A DNA stretch of 64,000 bases from contig JAHRFD010000006.1 of NCBI GenBank assembly GCA_020882975.1, positions 62,001 to 126,000 of the forward strand, written 5' to 3'. The DNA comes from Microcoleus sp. EPA2 (lineage in GTDB: Bacteria > Cyanobacteriota > Cyanobacteriia > Cyanobacteriales > Microcoleaceae). The position numbers and the translations under genes are program-made. The notes under the pieces are model-generated. The model ran no database searches, had not been told where the DNA came from, and was given only the letters and a program-made list of their open reading frames with translations. Shown in pieces: positions 1 through 9,747 of this stretch (the first letter of the stretch is position 1; each line of letters opens with the position of its first letter).

Positions 1-2
1 AA

Positions 3-1085
3 TTTCAATTGAGCGATGTCCCTCCAATTGCTTCTTTATCTTCTCAAATAGCCGCAGTGAACCCTAACATCAACCAATTACCAATTGGTCAAGCTATCAA
101 ACAAGTACCGCAACTAGCGCAGGCAAAACTTAACCAAATTGACCTATCTGAGTTTGCGCTCGCCCAAATCCCCAACCTTAATAGCGTAAATTTAGAACAG
201 TTCTCTGGCTGGTCAGAGGAACTCATCAGCAATATTCCCCTGCTGAGTCAAGTCCCGCTTTCTAGCTTTCCGGTTCCTATTGCGTCTATTGGCAGCACAA
301 TCATGCGAATTGACACGATTTACAGTCGGTACGAAAGCAAACGCAATAACACAATTTCCGGTTCTGATGTAGAAGGATTTGCGGTAGCGTGCGAGAATGA
401 TTGCGCTTATATCGAACTCGACGACATGGAAAACGCCGGTCGCCGCGCCACAGGGCCGCTAGAAGGCAAGCAGTGGATTAGCGGCAAATATCAGGAAGTG
501 CGAGGCGGTTCTGGCTGTTTGACAGGTTGGGAACCGACGGGCCGGCATCCTTTTGGAGAAGTGTTTAAAGTAGTGGTAATGGAACCGTCAGAAACCAGCG
601 ATACTGTTGACACTGCCCTGTACTTCAGGTTTAGTTTGCCCTGCGGCAAATCGCCTTACATTATTGGCCCGGTTCCGTTTCTCAGTTACAGCGTTAATTC
701 GTCTATGTTTGTCGGTCGATTAGAGGGCGGTTCTTCTAACAGTATTTCGCGTTCAAAAGGTGTCGCATCTGAAACAAAACCTTCAAAGCCGCTGAGTTCC
801 AATCAAGCTAAAAAAAACCCTTTACCAACTCAGCCTCTACCTGAATCCAAGCGAGAGTGCGCGCATCCCGCAACTTACGTTAGCGGTGTGGATGCGGCTT
901 TATTAGGAGAGGCGATAGCCAATTTGGAAAGTGCAAGCAGCGGCGACTACGAAGCTATTGGCGAAATGGTTTGTACCGAAGGATCTGGCAACTGCGGGCG
1001 GGCGATCGGTCTTTATTTGCGGTCTGAGAGCAAGAATTATTCGAGTATCAGCCACCTGCTTACGATCCGATTTAATCGAAACTGA
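3..1085 (+). pseudogene. Conjugation-associated protein with truncated lysozyme-like C-terminus (partial)
   Basis: The reading frame is open to the left window edge, so the true start probably lies outside; a TTG at 9 is the first possible start inside. I do not recognise the first ~280 residues, which are rich in Asn/Gln/Pro at the N-terminus and carry scattered Cys. The last ~70 residues (AIANLES, then NCGRAIGLY) resemble the start of a lysozyme/transglycosylase domain of the kind that normally continues into KYQFMSY-type sequence. Here that continuation is missing: after GRAIGLY the protein runs into 23 unrelated residues and stops. Such muramidases are common in conjugation operons, and a TraD remnant lies at 7085-8020, so this is probably the left stump of a conjugation operon broken by the sacsin/HNH module. 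The enzyme class is an inference from a short motif. Confidence 0.5.
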
Positions 1086-1148
1086 CTCAATTTTTTAATT
1101 GTTAGTGAGTTATGTTATTAATATAAAACCAACGGAGGAAAATTTCTG

Positions 1149-4100
1149 ATGTCTAACTACGGAAATTACGGTGAGGGTTTTTATGCTGGGCCACGCCAAG
1201 ACTTGATAGCACGTTTGCAAGAACTGGTTCGGCTTTATCCTGGAGGGATTGGCATTATCAAAGAGCTGATTCAGAATGCCGATGATGCTGGAGCCACAGT
1301 CATACGATTTACTTTCGATTGGCGAAACCACTCAATTGATGAGCTTCCTCTGGCTAAAATGACTGAGCTAATGGGACCAGCACTCTTAGTTTATAATGAT
1401 AAAGTTTTCAATGAGCAAGATTTTAAAGGAATCCAAGAAATAGGCATTGGTGGTAAACGAGACGGAGAAAACTTGTGGAAGACCGGAAAGTTTGGTTTAG
1501 GATTTAATTCAGTCTACAATATAACAGATTATCCAAGCTTTGTTTCCGGTGACAGGATTATTTTCTTCGATCCCCATTGTTCGATTTTAGGTAAACTCGG
1601 TGAAGGCTGGCCTCTTCAAAGGGAAAACACTAAGTTTTATCCTAATTTTTTGGAACTTTATAAAATAGGTTTACCACCTGGATTGGATGACTTTAACAAT
1701 ACAATTTTTCGTTTTCCGTTACGGACAGCGGAACACGCCAGTCGCAGCGAAATTTCAGCAAAAGTTTTTGATAAATCACAAGTAAAGGAGCTTTTAGATA
1801 AACTTATCGAAGATGGTGAAGAAAATTTTATATTTCTCAAAAATCTTGAGGAACTTCAGGTTTATCAAATTGCTGAAAATGGCGATGGTTCTATTGAAGA
1901 ACTCCTCAGCATCACCACTAAAAATAGTGAAGAAGTGCGAAACGAGCGACAAAAATTGCTTTCGGTGGTGCAACATAAGCCTGAAAACCTGCTACAACTA
2001 TGCCACACCGCTCCGCAATCCCTACCGTCAGTATCTTATCTTCATAAAATTGAAGTCAATAACCAAGGAAAGCCTACAACTTCGACTTGGAGAGTGTCTA
2101 GCCTCATTAGGATCGATCAAGGTGGAGAACTGATTGGTGTAATGAATAAAATATTTTCCAGCAAGCAAAAGGATAAAGCCATACCTTGGGGGGGTGCTGC
2201 TGCTTGTATTGCCAGTTCCAAGAGTGATTTAGTTACTAAATCTTTAAAAGGAAATATTTACTGTTTTCTACCACTTCCACAGCAAGAAAATGAGACGGGT
2301 TTACATATTCATATCAATGGATATTTCGATTTGGATAGTTCCCGGCGACACCTGCTTATCGACGCTCAAGACTATGAACTCCAAACTACATGGAATCGTC
2401 TATTGACTAACCATGTCTTATCTTATGCTTGTGCAAATTTGATTACTAGCTTGGTTCAGGATGTCGGCGAAAACAAGCCAGACGATTACTATAGTTTGTG
2501 GCCAGTAAGCAGTGATAAGCTACCTAAGCCACTTAAAGAACTACCTAATCATATAGTGAAGCTCTTACACGAGAGAGAGGTTATTAGTACAACGGGAAAG
2601 AAAAAATGGCGCAAAATCTCGGATGTCTATGTACTTCCTGAAAAGGCGAGAGATTTAATGGAGCCTTTGTGTGCGGAGGGACTTACTTTCCCCGACCCAC
2701 CCTTATCAACAGAAATCACAAAAGCTTTTAAAATCGTTAAATTAAACCCTGTAGAGCTAAGACCCGCTGATTTGCGTAAGCTTTTGAAGATTACAACTCC
2801 TCTTGGCGTTGCTCTATCGCAAGCACCAAAACCGTGCTTGCGAAAGCGGGATTGGATTATAAATCTACTTCGCTACTGCCTTCAAGATAAAGACTATAAA
2901 GATTTGAAAGGTCTACCCTTGGCAATTCTTGCTGATGGGACTCTGCAAGCATTTGACTATAACGCGCCAGGATTTATTTACCTAGCTGATAAGAAGGAGA
3001 GAGAGATTTTTGTTAATCAATTAGAATGGTTTTTACATCCTGATTTGCAAAAGGAATTTTCTGATATTGAAGAAATTCCTGAAATTAACCTTCTCAAGAT
3101 GAATCCAGCAGAGGTAGTAAAAAGGCTAAGTGTAATTTTTGGAAAAGGACAAATAGGAGGATGCCGATGGCAACCGGATGGAAATACTCTTCCCAATGCG
3201 AACTGGCTTACTCAAGTTTACTGCTACTTTACTCAAAGTTCTTTCTCATCTACGCTATTCGAGCAGCTTAAAGATTCTCCGATCGTTCCAGGCAGTGATG
3301 GCAAGCTCCACCAAGCTAGTCGCTCTCAATCTCCTTTACTTTGCGATAATAACATTGAATCAGAAACTAGAGAGGCTCTAAAAGCTTTTGGTATTCTTTT
3401 CATTGAAGCTCCCGAAGCTTTAAAACAAGCTATTGAGGGTTTTTTCTCTAAAAAACCTACTCAACCCTTAATTACGCTTTTAAGTCCCATTAAAGTTATA
3501 GAGAATTTACATAGTCAATATTCTGAAAATTTTCAAAATATACCTGTTCTTGCTGTGGAAAAATATACGAGTTTGCTAGACTTCCTTACTCACCCTGATT
3601 GGGTAAAAAAATATACAGAAGAAATTTTAGATAAGTTGTGTGAATTGAAAATTTTTATCACAAGTTCAGGTGAGATTGTAACTTTAAGTGACTCCAGTAT
3701 CTATATTCCTGGGGACTATAAACCACCAACTTTTGCTGGTAATTTACTTTTACTACAACTGGGTACGAATCGACAATGGAAACCCCTACTTGACCGCTTA
3801 CCAGTAGCAACTGTCAATCGAGCCAGCTTGATCAAAAAATTTCTGAGTGAATACGAAAGACTTAACACTAATCAACAATTAGAAATTCTTGCATGGATTC
3901 GAGATGAGTTAGACAAAGCACAAACTGATTTGATTAAGGAAGGCAAAAATTATGACGATCTCATGGAATCACTTTCCCAAGCGACTTTGGTACACTGCAC
4001 AAATAGTGAATTACGCTCCGCTAGCCAAGTTTACGATCCCAACAACGAAGTTGTGTGCCATCTCTTCAAAGATATATTATCTATTCCAGATATTGGAGGC

Positions 4101-5360
4101 GTTTACTCCGATGAGCCTAAGCGTTGGCTTGGATTCTTCAAAAACTTAGGGATGAAGAACCCCAATACTACAGACTCGATTTGTAAACTGATACTTCCTG
4201 AATATGAGAATCTTAGTGAGACGAAACAGGTAGAAGCATTAGAGTGGATTCGCGAGCACATTAAAATTGCTGAATCTGAGCTAAAAAGGCAAGGTGCAAA
4301 TTTTGATATTATCAAACAAAAAATTGCTAATAAAGCTCTAGTGCGCTGTACAGATGGTAATTTGCATCCAGCAAACTCTATATATGACCCCACTAGCTCG
4401 ATAGTCCAAGACATTCTGGGTGAGAGAGTATTCTACCCCAATATCGAGGCAGTTTATTCCAATAATCATGAGAAATGGCTAGATTTTTTTAGAACCCTAG
4501 GAATGGCTGATACTCCCAGTGCTAAAGACTTTTTAGATTATATCAGAAGTCTTGGAGAAAAAGCGTATAAGAATAAAAACCCCAATCTAGTTGCTCGTGA
4601 ATGCGCTAAAGTCTTCAAGCACCTTGTAGAACAGTGGGATAGTTTAAAAGATCAAGCAACTTATGGTAATAAACCTTTGAATAGTTGGCTGAAGTCTGAA
4701 CGATGGCTGCCTGTGCTACAAAGTCCTGAAGAACTACAGCAATACCCGGCTGCGATGACACCTGAAATAAGACTGTACTGTCCTAGCGAAGTTGCATTTA
4801 CTGAAGATGCTTACCAAGTTGCTAGCCAAAGACCTTTATTTAAAGGTCAATGTAAAAGAGAAGTAGGACAAGCGCTCGGATTTAAGCCAGTCGAGGCTAA
4901 GGAAGTCGTCGCTCATTTTGAGAAACTTATTGTTTTCTTTGAACAAGAAGGTGTATCAGACAGTAACAGCGTTGCCTTTAACAAATCACTTCTAAAAATT
5001 TATGAGTATTTTTATATAATTTTTATCAAAGGTAGTGCAGATGGAGCATGGGTTAAGCAGTGGTGCAAAAATCGCCCATGCTTGTGGGACAACAATAAAT
5101 TATGGAAAGCTGAACACGCATTTCAACAACCAGTACCTTTCGGTAAACGCCGAATTATTATGAGTAAAAACTCGCCTATTCGCGAAGTATATGAATTTTT
5201 AGGGTTGAAGCGATCGCCTTCGACAAACGATTACTTAGATTTTTTGGAAGAAATCAGGAAGGATTATGGTGACCAGCCTTTAAATGAGGAAGATGCAAAA
5301 TGCGTAGTTAAAGTTTTGCAGATTATCGATGAAGAGCGATTCCCTAAAAATGAGGAATAA
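1149..5360 (+). CDS. Sacsin-type GHKL ATPase (Hsp90-like), candidate defence protein
   Basis: This is a 1403-residue protein with an N-terminal sacsin/Hsp90-like ATPase domain (about residues 15-260). The N-box IIKELIQNADDAGAT lies at residues ~37-51 and the glycine-rich lid KTGKFGLGFNSVYN at ~115-128; both are hallmarks of the family. The remaining ~1100 residues are long alpha-helical sequence with weak internal repeats: EALEWIREHIKIAESELKRQGANFD is echoed by EILAWIRDELDKAQTDLIKEGKNYD, each followed by a 'VHC/VRCTDG..LHPANSIYDP' segment. ATG 1149 is preceded by GGAGG at 1134-1138. The next gene, 66 bp downstream in the same direction, encodes an HNH nuclease. Large sacsin/Hsp90-like NTPases next to nucleases are known in predicted prokaryotic conflict systems, so I infer a sensor or switch role. 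No signal peptide or membrane segment is visible. Base composition is more AT-rich than in the conjugation remnants on either side. Confidence 0.85.
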   Translation: MSNYGNYGEGFYAGPRQDLIARLQELVRLYPGGIGIIKELIQNADDAGATVIRFTFDWRNHSIDELPLAKMTELMGPALLVYNDKVFNEQDFKGIQEIGIGGKRDGENLWKTGKFGLGFNSVYNITDYPSFVSGDRIIFFDPHCSILGKLGEGWPLQRENTKFYPNFLELYKIGLPPGLDDFNNTIFRFPLRTAEHASRSEISAKVFDKSQVKELLDKLIEDGEENFIFLKNLEELQVYQIAENGDGSIEELLSITTKNSEEVRNERQKLLSVVQHKPENLLQLCHTAPQSLPSVSYLHKIEVNNQGKPTTSTWRVSSLIRIDQGGELIGVMNKIFSSKQKDKAIPWGGAAACIASSKSDLVTKSLKGNIYCFLPLPQQENETGLHIHINGYFDLDSSRRHLLIDAQDYELQTTWNRLLTNHVLSYACANLITSLVQDVGENKPDDYYSLWPVSSDKLPKPLKELPNHIVKLLHEREVISTTGKKKWRKISDVYVLPEKARDLMEPLCAEGLTFPDPPLSTEITKAFKIVKLNPVELRPADLRKLLKITTPLGVALSQAPKPCLRKRDWIINLLRYCLQDKDYKDLKGLPLAILADGTLQAFDYNAPGFIYLADKKEREIFVNQLEWFLHPDLQKEFSDIEEIPEINLLKMNPAEVVKRLSVIFGKGQIGGCRWQPDGNTLPNANWLTQVYCYFTQSSFSSTLFEQLKDSPIVPGSDGKLHQASRSQSPLLCDNNIESETREALKAFGILFIEAPEALKQAIEGFFSKKPTQPLITLLSPIKVIENLHSQYSENFQNIPVLAVEKYTSLLDFLTHPDWVKKYTEEILDKLCELKIFITSSGEIVTLSDSSIYIPGDYKPPTFAGNLLLLQLGTNRQWKPLLDRLPVATVNRASLIKKFLSEYERLNTNQQLEILAWIRDELDKAQTDLIKEGKNYDDLMESLSQATLVHCTNSELRSASQVYDPNNEVVCHLFKDILSIPDIGGVYSDEPKRWLGFFKNLGMKNPNTTDSICKLILPEYENLSETKQVEALEWIREHIKIAESELKRQGANFDIIKQKIANKALVRCTDGNLHPANSIYDPTSSIVQDILGERVFYPNIEAVYSNNHEKWLDFFRTLGMADTPSAKDFLDYIRSLGEKAYKNKNPNLVARECAKVFKHLVEQWDSLKDQATYGNKPLNSWLKSERWLPVLQSPEELQQYPAAMTPEIRLYCPSEVAFTEDAYQVASQRPLFKGQCKREVGQALGFKPVEAKEVVAHFEKLIVFFEQEGVSDSNSVAFNKSLLKIYEYFYIIFIKGSADGAWVKQWCKNRPCLWDNNKLWKAEHAFQQPVPFGKRRIIMSKNSPIREVYEFLGLKRSPSTNDYLDFLEEIRKDYGDQPLNEEDAKCVVKVLQIIDEERFPKNEE

Positions 5361-5426
5361 GTTTTAAAATAACCGAGTAGAATCAGTCAGATAAGTGCAT
5401 AGTTATTTGAGTATAAGAAAGAACCC

Positions 5427-6974
5427 ATGATGAATCCAAAGTTAGTTCTCACCAATGATAATCGACTGTTACCAGCCCGCCAAGTCCTTATCCCAGATGC
5501 TGATTGGCGCATACAGTATCTTAACTCTGACAAAGTTAATTTACTTCACCCTCATGTTAGTCAAAAACTTGCTGAGATTGCTGGAAGCAGATCGTTACTT
5601 AAAGATGTAACAGAACAGTGCCAAAATATCAAACAATCTCAAGATAAACAAGCAATTGAGTGGTGTCAGCAATGGCAAGAAAGTTTACGATCGCCCGAAG
5701 TTGAAGAAGCTCTCAAAAGACTGATTTTAGATGAACGAGGTATCAACTGGTCAATTAACCTAAAGTGGCTAGCAGAAAGTAGTGTTAAACCAGCTAATTT
5801 TATAGAAACTTCTTTATTTTTAGATGGTGATTGTATTGCTTCGGAGGTTCCGGGTCACTTTTACTTCCATCAAGAGCAAAAAACATTTTACTTGCGTTGT
5901 GACAATAAAAAAAGTACAATGCGTCAGTACCTTATAGAAAGCCTAAATCAGCAACTAGCTAAGCATGAGTGTAAGGTTGGCGATCGGGGAAGCTTGTTAG
6001 TAGCTATTCTAGATGAAAATCCACAAGATATTAAAAGTTTTCTAAACACTCAAAATGTGCGAACTATCCAAGGCGAACTTCCCCAAATTAATTTTAAAAA
6101 TGAGGAAGTATTTGAGCCAGATAGCAATGATAGTTTTAACTTTATAGATAATTTCAATGATGTTCAGCAAGAGGATAGGGAAGAAAATGAACTGCCTGAA
6201 ACTGAACCAGAAACAAATTTTCTACCAATTAAGCAGAACAATAGCAGTTATCACAGAAGTACAGCTATTGTGCCGAATAAGTCGCTACTCCCAACGACCT
6301 CCGCTAATTCTAAAGCTGAGTCATCACGGGAATTGTCCAGTAGCGATAGTAGCACCGAACAGTCTATGGAGTCTCGGTCAACAAGCTCTCCCTCTAACTC
6401 ACAACACCCTATTACCAGTCCAACCTTACAGGTTACTAATCCTAGAGAAATAGGTACTCAAAATAAAGAGCTGATAGAGGATGAAGATGATGAGTTAAAT
6501 GATATATACCTTGATGATTTAGAGGAATCTATTCAGACCAGAAATAAAGTTTTGGATTCCGCCCTCACTAGGAATGATAGAAAGACGACTAATGTAGATG
6601 TACCTCTACGACCAGAACAAAGAGATTTTCGCGAGCACTTACTCAGCGTCTATAACAGGAAATGTGCGATTACTGGTTATGAGGAAGTGGGATCTGCAAA
6701 TTTAGAAGCTGCTCACATCAGTAGTGGTCTTAAATCTTATCATGTTTCCAATGGTCTACTATTACGAGCAGATATCCATATACTTTTTGACAAGTATCTG
6801 ATCACAATTGATACCTTAACAAGAAAAGTGTGTGTTGCTCGTGATCTCATTGATACCGAATACGGCAAGCTGTCAGGTAGAAAACTATTGCTGCCAAAAG
6901 ACAAGCAATTCCGACCAAGTAAACAGGTACTTGAATGGCATAATAAGCAGTGTTCTTGGTTTAGACAATGTTAA
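5427..6974 (+). CDS. HNH endonuclease partner of the sacsin-like ATPase
   Basis: This 515-residue protein has three parts. Residues 1-~215 (LLPARQVLIPDADW, then VNLLHPHVSQKLAEIAG) read like an extension of the helical tail of the upstream sacsin-like protein. Residues ~215-390 are a low-complexity linker rich in Ser, Glu and Asp. The C-terminal ~120 residues form an HNH nuclease domain of the HNH_2 type: CAITGYEE, then LEAAHISS with the first catalytic His, then SNGLLLRADIHILFDKYLI carrying the Asn and second His. Two adjacent ATG codons (5427, 5430) follow an AAGAAAG stretch; either could be the start. The in-frame gap to the previous gene contains TAA and TAG, so the two are separate proteins. 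Likely substrate is DNA, with the upstream ATPase controlling cleavage; this partnership is inferred from adjacency and the related N-terminus. Confidence 0.8.
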   Translation: MMNPKLVLTNDNRLLPARQVLIPDADWRIQYLNSDKVNLLHPHVSQKLAEIAGSRSLLKDVTEQCQNIKQSQDKQAIEWCQQWQESLRSPEVEEALKRLILDERGINWSINLKWLAESSVKPANFIETSLFLDGDCIASEVPGHFYFHQEQKTFYLRCDNKKSTMRQYLIESLNQQLAKHECKVGDRGSLLVAILDENPQDIKSFLNTQNVRTIQGELPQINFKNEEVFEPDSNDSFNFIDNFNDVQQEDREENELPETEPETNFLPIKQNNSSYHRSTAIVPNKSLLPTTSANSKAESSRELSSSDSSTEQSMESRSTSSPSNSQHPITSPTLQVTNPREIGTQNKELIEDEDDELNDIYLDDLEESIQTRNKVLDSALTRNDRKTTNVDVPLRPEQRDFREHLLSVYNRKCAITGYEEVGSANLEAAHISSGLKSYHVSNGLLLRADIHILFDKYLITIDTLTRKVCVARDLIDTEYGKLSGRKLLLPKDKQFRPSKQVLEWHNKQCSWFRQC

Positions 6975-7084
6975 TCCGCCGTTTCGCTACTGACAGAAGT
7001 TCAGGTTAGTAGGGTGTGTGTTTGCAGTTTTAGTTTTGTAGAGTTTACTTCCAAAGCTAATCGAAAGTTTTATATAAAAAAGAT

Positions 7085-8020
7085 TTGCTGCGGGCATTTA
7101 TCGGTCGCAGCACAATTCCCATTGCTTTAGAAGGCAAAAAGTGCATTATTTTCAAATTAGATGACCAAAGGCGCACTGTGGTGGGGCCGCTGTTAGCTGC
7201 TGCTATTCATTTATGTGTGGTGTCTAATTTGAGTCGGGTACGTTCTGACCCATTTTTGTACTGCTTAGACGAGTTTCCGTCTCTCAAGTTTGACAGAATG
7301 GATCAGTGGGCTAACGAATATCGTTCTGCTGGCGGCGTACCGATTGTTGGCATTCAATCACTCAATCAACTCTATAATCTCTATGGGGATAAAAAAGGGG
7401 CTGCGATCGCCAGTGCTCTGTCAACTCATGTCCTTTTTAACCCCGGCGATTTTGAGACAGCCGAGAAATATTCTAAGCGGTACGGGGAAGTGGAAGTGCT
7501 GGTAAAAAATCGATCGACCGGCAGCTCGACGGGGCAGCAAACGAGCTGTTCTGTCAACTGGAGCGAACAGTTGCAAAAGAAACCGCTGATTAGTCCTGAC
7601 GAAATTCTGAGGTTTCCTCAAGGCAAGTGCGTCATCACTTCACCGGCTTACGCAACGGGAACGGAAGCTTTATTTCCCTACCCTCTCAAGATTCCGGTGC
7701 GGCCCGGCGACATAAAGCGAGCTAAAGAGTCTGAACAACTGTGGGACAGCAGCATCAGACCGCAGCTTGAAAGGCGGGCGAAAGCTTTGTCAGTAGAGCA
7801 GCAGACGGGTAAACTGCTCAATATAGATGAAGAGCTCGACAAGCGGATTCGATTCGCTTACCAATTGCTGCCACATCCGAACGATCCAGAAGAACCCGTG
7901 ACTGTGGCTGATGTTAAGTCGCCAGTCAATGCTGCTGGTGCGAACAGCGCGGCTGAAAAAATAGCGGTTGACAATATTCGGAAAAAACTTAAAAATCTGT
8001 CCTTTGGTGGCGATAGATGA
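7085..8020 (+). pseudogene. TraD/VirD4-type coupling protein, C-terminal remnant
   Basis: The 311 residues match the C-terminal half of TraG/TraD/VirD4 coupling ATPases, which feed DNA into a type IV secretion channel. Visible are the Walker B region FLYCLDEFPSL, the following YRSAGGVPIVGIQSLNQL segment, FNPGDFETAEKYSKRYG, and the SWSEQ/PDEI-type end (VNWSEQLQKKPLISPDEIL). Everything upstream is missing: no Walker A motif and no membrane helices. The only start is a TTG that gives MLRAFIGRSTIP, which begins in the middle of the conserved domain. The missing part would lie where the sacsin/HNH module now sits, so I read this as a 5'-deleted remnant. Its stop overlaps the start of the receiver-kinase gene (ATGA at 8017-8020), suggesting they were once co-transcribed. 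Confidence 0.8.
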
Positions 8021-9180
8021 TGGAGCAAACTAAACAATTTTTGGCTGACATTTTGATTGTTGACGATATTCCAGCCAACATTCAACTGCTGTCTCAAGTG
8101 CTAATTGAACATGGGTACAAAGTCAGGAAGCTGATTAGTGGAGAGCGAGCTTTAAAAGCAGTAGAGTTGCAAGCGCCCGACTTGATTTTGCTCGACATAA
8201 AAATGCCCGGTATGGATGGCTATGAAGTTTGCCGTCAACTTAAAGCATCTGAAGCTACTTGTGCTATTCCTGTAATTTTCATCAGCGCTTTAGATGACGT
8301 ATTTGACAAAGTAAAAGGGTTTGAGGCGGGCGGTGCTGACTACATTATAAAACCTTTTGAGCCTGTTGAAGTGTTAGCGCGGGTATCTGCCCAACTTAAA
8401 ATGCAGCGCTTGCAGCAGCAACTTCGCTGCGCTAACGTGCAATTGGCTGCACAAAATGTTCAACTAAGCCAGGAAATTCAAGAAAGACAGCAAGCAGAAG
8501 CTAATTTAAAAATGCTGTTGCACGCTGTTTCTCACGATTTGCGATCGCCTTTATCGGGAATGTCGCTGCTGCTGCAAAATCGCCTAGCTGATGCTGGCAG
8601 CAACATTGTTATTGATAGGCGGACTGTGGAGGTTATGGTGCAAAGTTGTTCGCGCCAACTCCAGTTGATTGAGTCACTAACAGCAACACAGCAGTTTGAC
8701 GTAAAAAGTGCTTCTTTAGCAATGAAGCCGCTGTCACTGGCTACTTTAGTCCAAAATATTCTTATTGAAAGATTACCAATTCTCAACCAGCATCGAGTCA
8801 AGGTTAAGCAGCTTTTTGCAGCAGATTTGCCTTTAGTCAATGCTGATGCCCAGCAGCTATGGCGGGTGTTTGGCAATCTGATCGACAATGCTGTTAAATA
8901 CAATCAGTCTGGGTTTATTTTGACTGTAGAAGCTAAAAAGGAAGGTAAGATGGTTCGCTGTACGGTTGCAGACAATGGGGCCGGAATTTCTCCTCAGCAA
9001 TGTGCAAGATTATTCGAGCCTTATACGAGGGGAGTTGGGGTTACTTTAAGGCAAGGGTTGGGATTGGGACTTTTCATTTGCAGGCAAATTGTTGAGGCTC
9101 AAGGCGGAGAGATTGGTGTTGATAGCGAATTGGGAAAAGGAGCGAGGTTTTGGTTGACCTTGCCAAAGTTTGAAGAGTGA
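8017..9180 (+). CDS. Receiver-histidine kinase hybrid (response regulator fused to sensor kinase)
   Basis: The 387-residue protein begins with a CheY-like receiver (residues ~10-125: acidic pair D16-D17, phosphoacceptor D60 in LLDIKMPG, conserved Lys in IIKPFEP). A coiled-coil linker (~130-160) leads to a HisKA dimerisation domain with H-box His173 (VSHDLRSPLSG) and an HATPase_c domain (N-box NLIDNAVKYN, G1 DNGAGIS, G2 GLGLGLFICRQIV). There is no membrane segment, so it acts in the cytoplasm. Hybrid kinases with an N-terminal receiver usually relay a signal from another kinase; the partner is not visible here, though a NarL-type regulator lies 567 bp downstream in the opposite direction. The ATG overlaps the stop of the TraD remnant by four bases. 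Confidence 0.92.
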   Translation: MMEQTKQFLADILIVDDIPANIQLLSQVLIEHGYKVRKLISGERALKAVELQAPDLILLDIKMPGMDGYEVCRQLKASEATCAIPVIFISALDDVFDKVKGFEAGGADYIIKPFEPVEVLARVSAQLKMQRLQQQLRCANVQLAAQNVQLSQEIQERQQAEANLKMLLHAVSHDLRSPLSGMSLLLQNRLADAGSNIVIDRRTVEVMVQSCSRQLQLIESLTATQQFDVKSASLAMKPLSLATLVQNILIERLPILNQHRVKVKQLFAADLPLVNADAQQLWRVFGNLIDNAVKYNQSGFILTVEAKKEGKMVRCTVADNGAGISPQQCARLFEPYTRGVGVTLRQGLGLGLFICRQIVEAQGGEIGVDSELGKGARFWLTLPKFEE

Positions 9181-9747
9181 CAAGATATCATAAACTATAA
9201 TTGTTTTACGACTAAAATTTATCAAATATGAACGCCTATTTGAGAACAATAAAAAAAAATTACTGACCCGATTTATATCAAATCCGTTGGCCTCGAAATT
9301 ATTCCTCTCTCTCTTCCTCTGCATCCTTAGCGCCTTCGCGGTTAAATCATTCCGAGCCAACCGGATTTGGTATTATTATTCACTATCGTGCAAGCCAAAG
9401 AATATCTCTAATAACTGCTGTCTCCACTAGGAACAGTTAATGTCGATCGCGATGTCATATCACTTCCGGCAGCATCGGGATGATATCATAGCGATTGCGA
9501 TTGCTTCGCTAAGAGCTCGCAATGACATATTTCTATCAAATCTGAAATGATATCATTCCGGTATAAACGGAATTGATATCACTTCTTAAATACGCGAAAT
9601 TAACGTTTACTTCAGTCCGACTGTCACTCCAGAATATGCAGCAACCTTGGGAGTTTTCGGAAAAATGGCAACCGCAACAGTAATCTTTGAACCGTTTAGT
9701 AACTCGGTTACAGGTGTAGGAAAATGTCACTTTCTCTATTCTAACGG
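9181..9747. repeat. Gene-free spacer with dispersed repeats and a MITE-like inverted repeat
   Basis: No credible gene is present. At about 9277-9372 there is a ~95-bp element with inverted ends: AAATCCGTTGGCCTCGAA is mirrored by TTCCGAGCCAACCGGATTT. Its interior (CTCTTCCTCTGCATCC, CGCCTTCGCGGTTAAAT) matches a repeat I know to be common in cyanobacterial spacers. Around 9470-9570 several GATATCAT/ATGATATCA palindromes alternate with a GCGATTGCTTCGCTAAGAGC-type dispersed repeat. The spacer lies between two convergent regulatory genes. Confidence 0.55.

Noticed and set aside
1110..1331. 73-codon minus-strand frame over the sacsin gene start
   Set aside because: It is a shadow of the strongly supported GHKL domain and has no recognisable feature.
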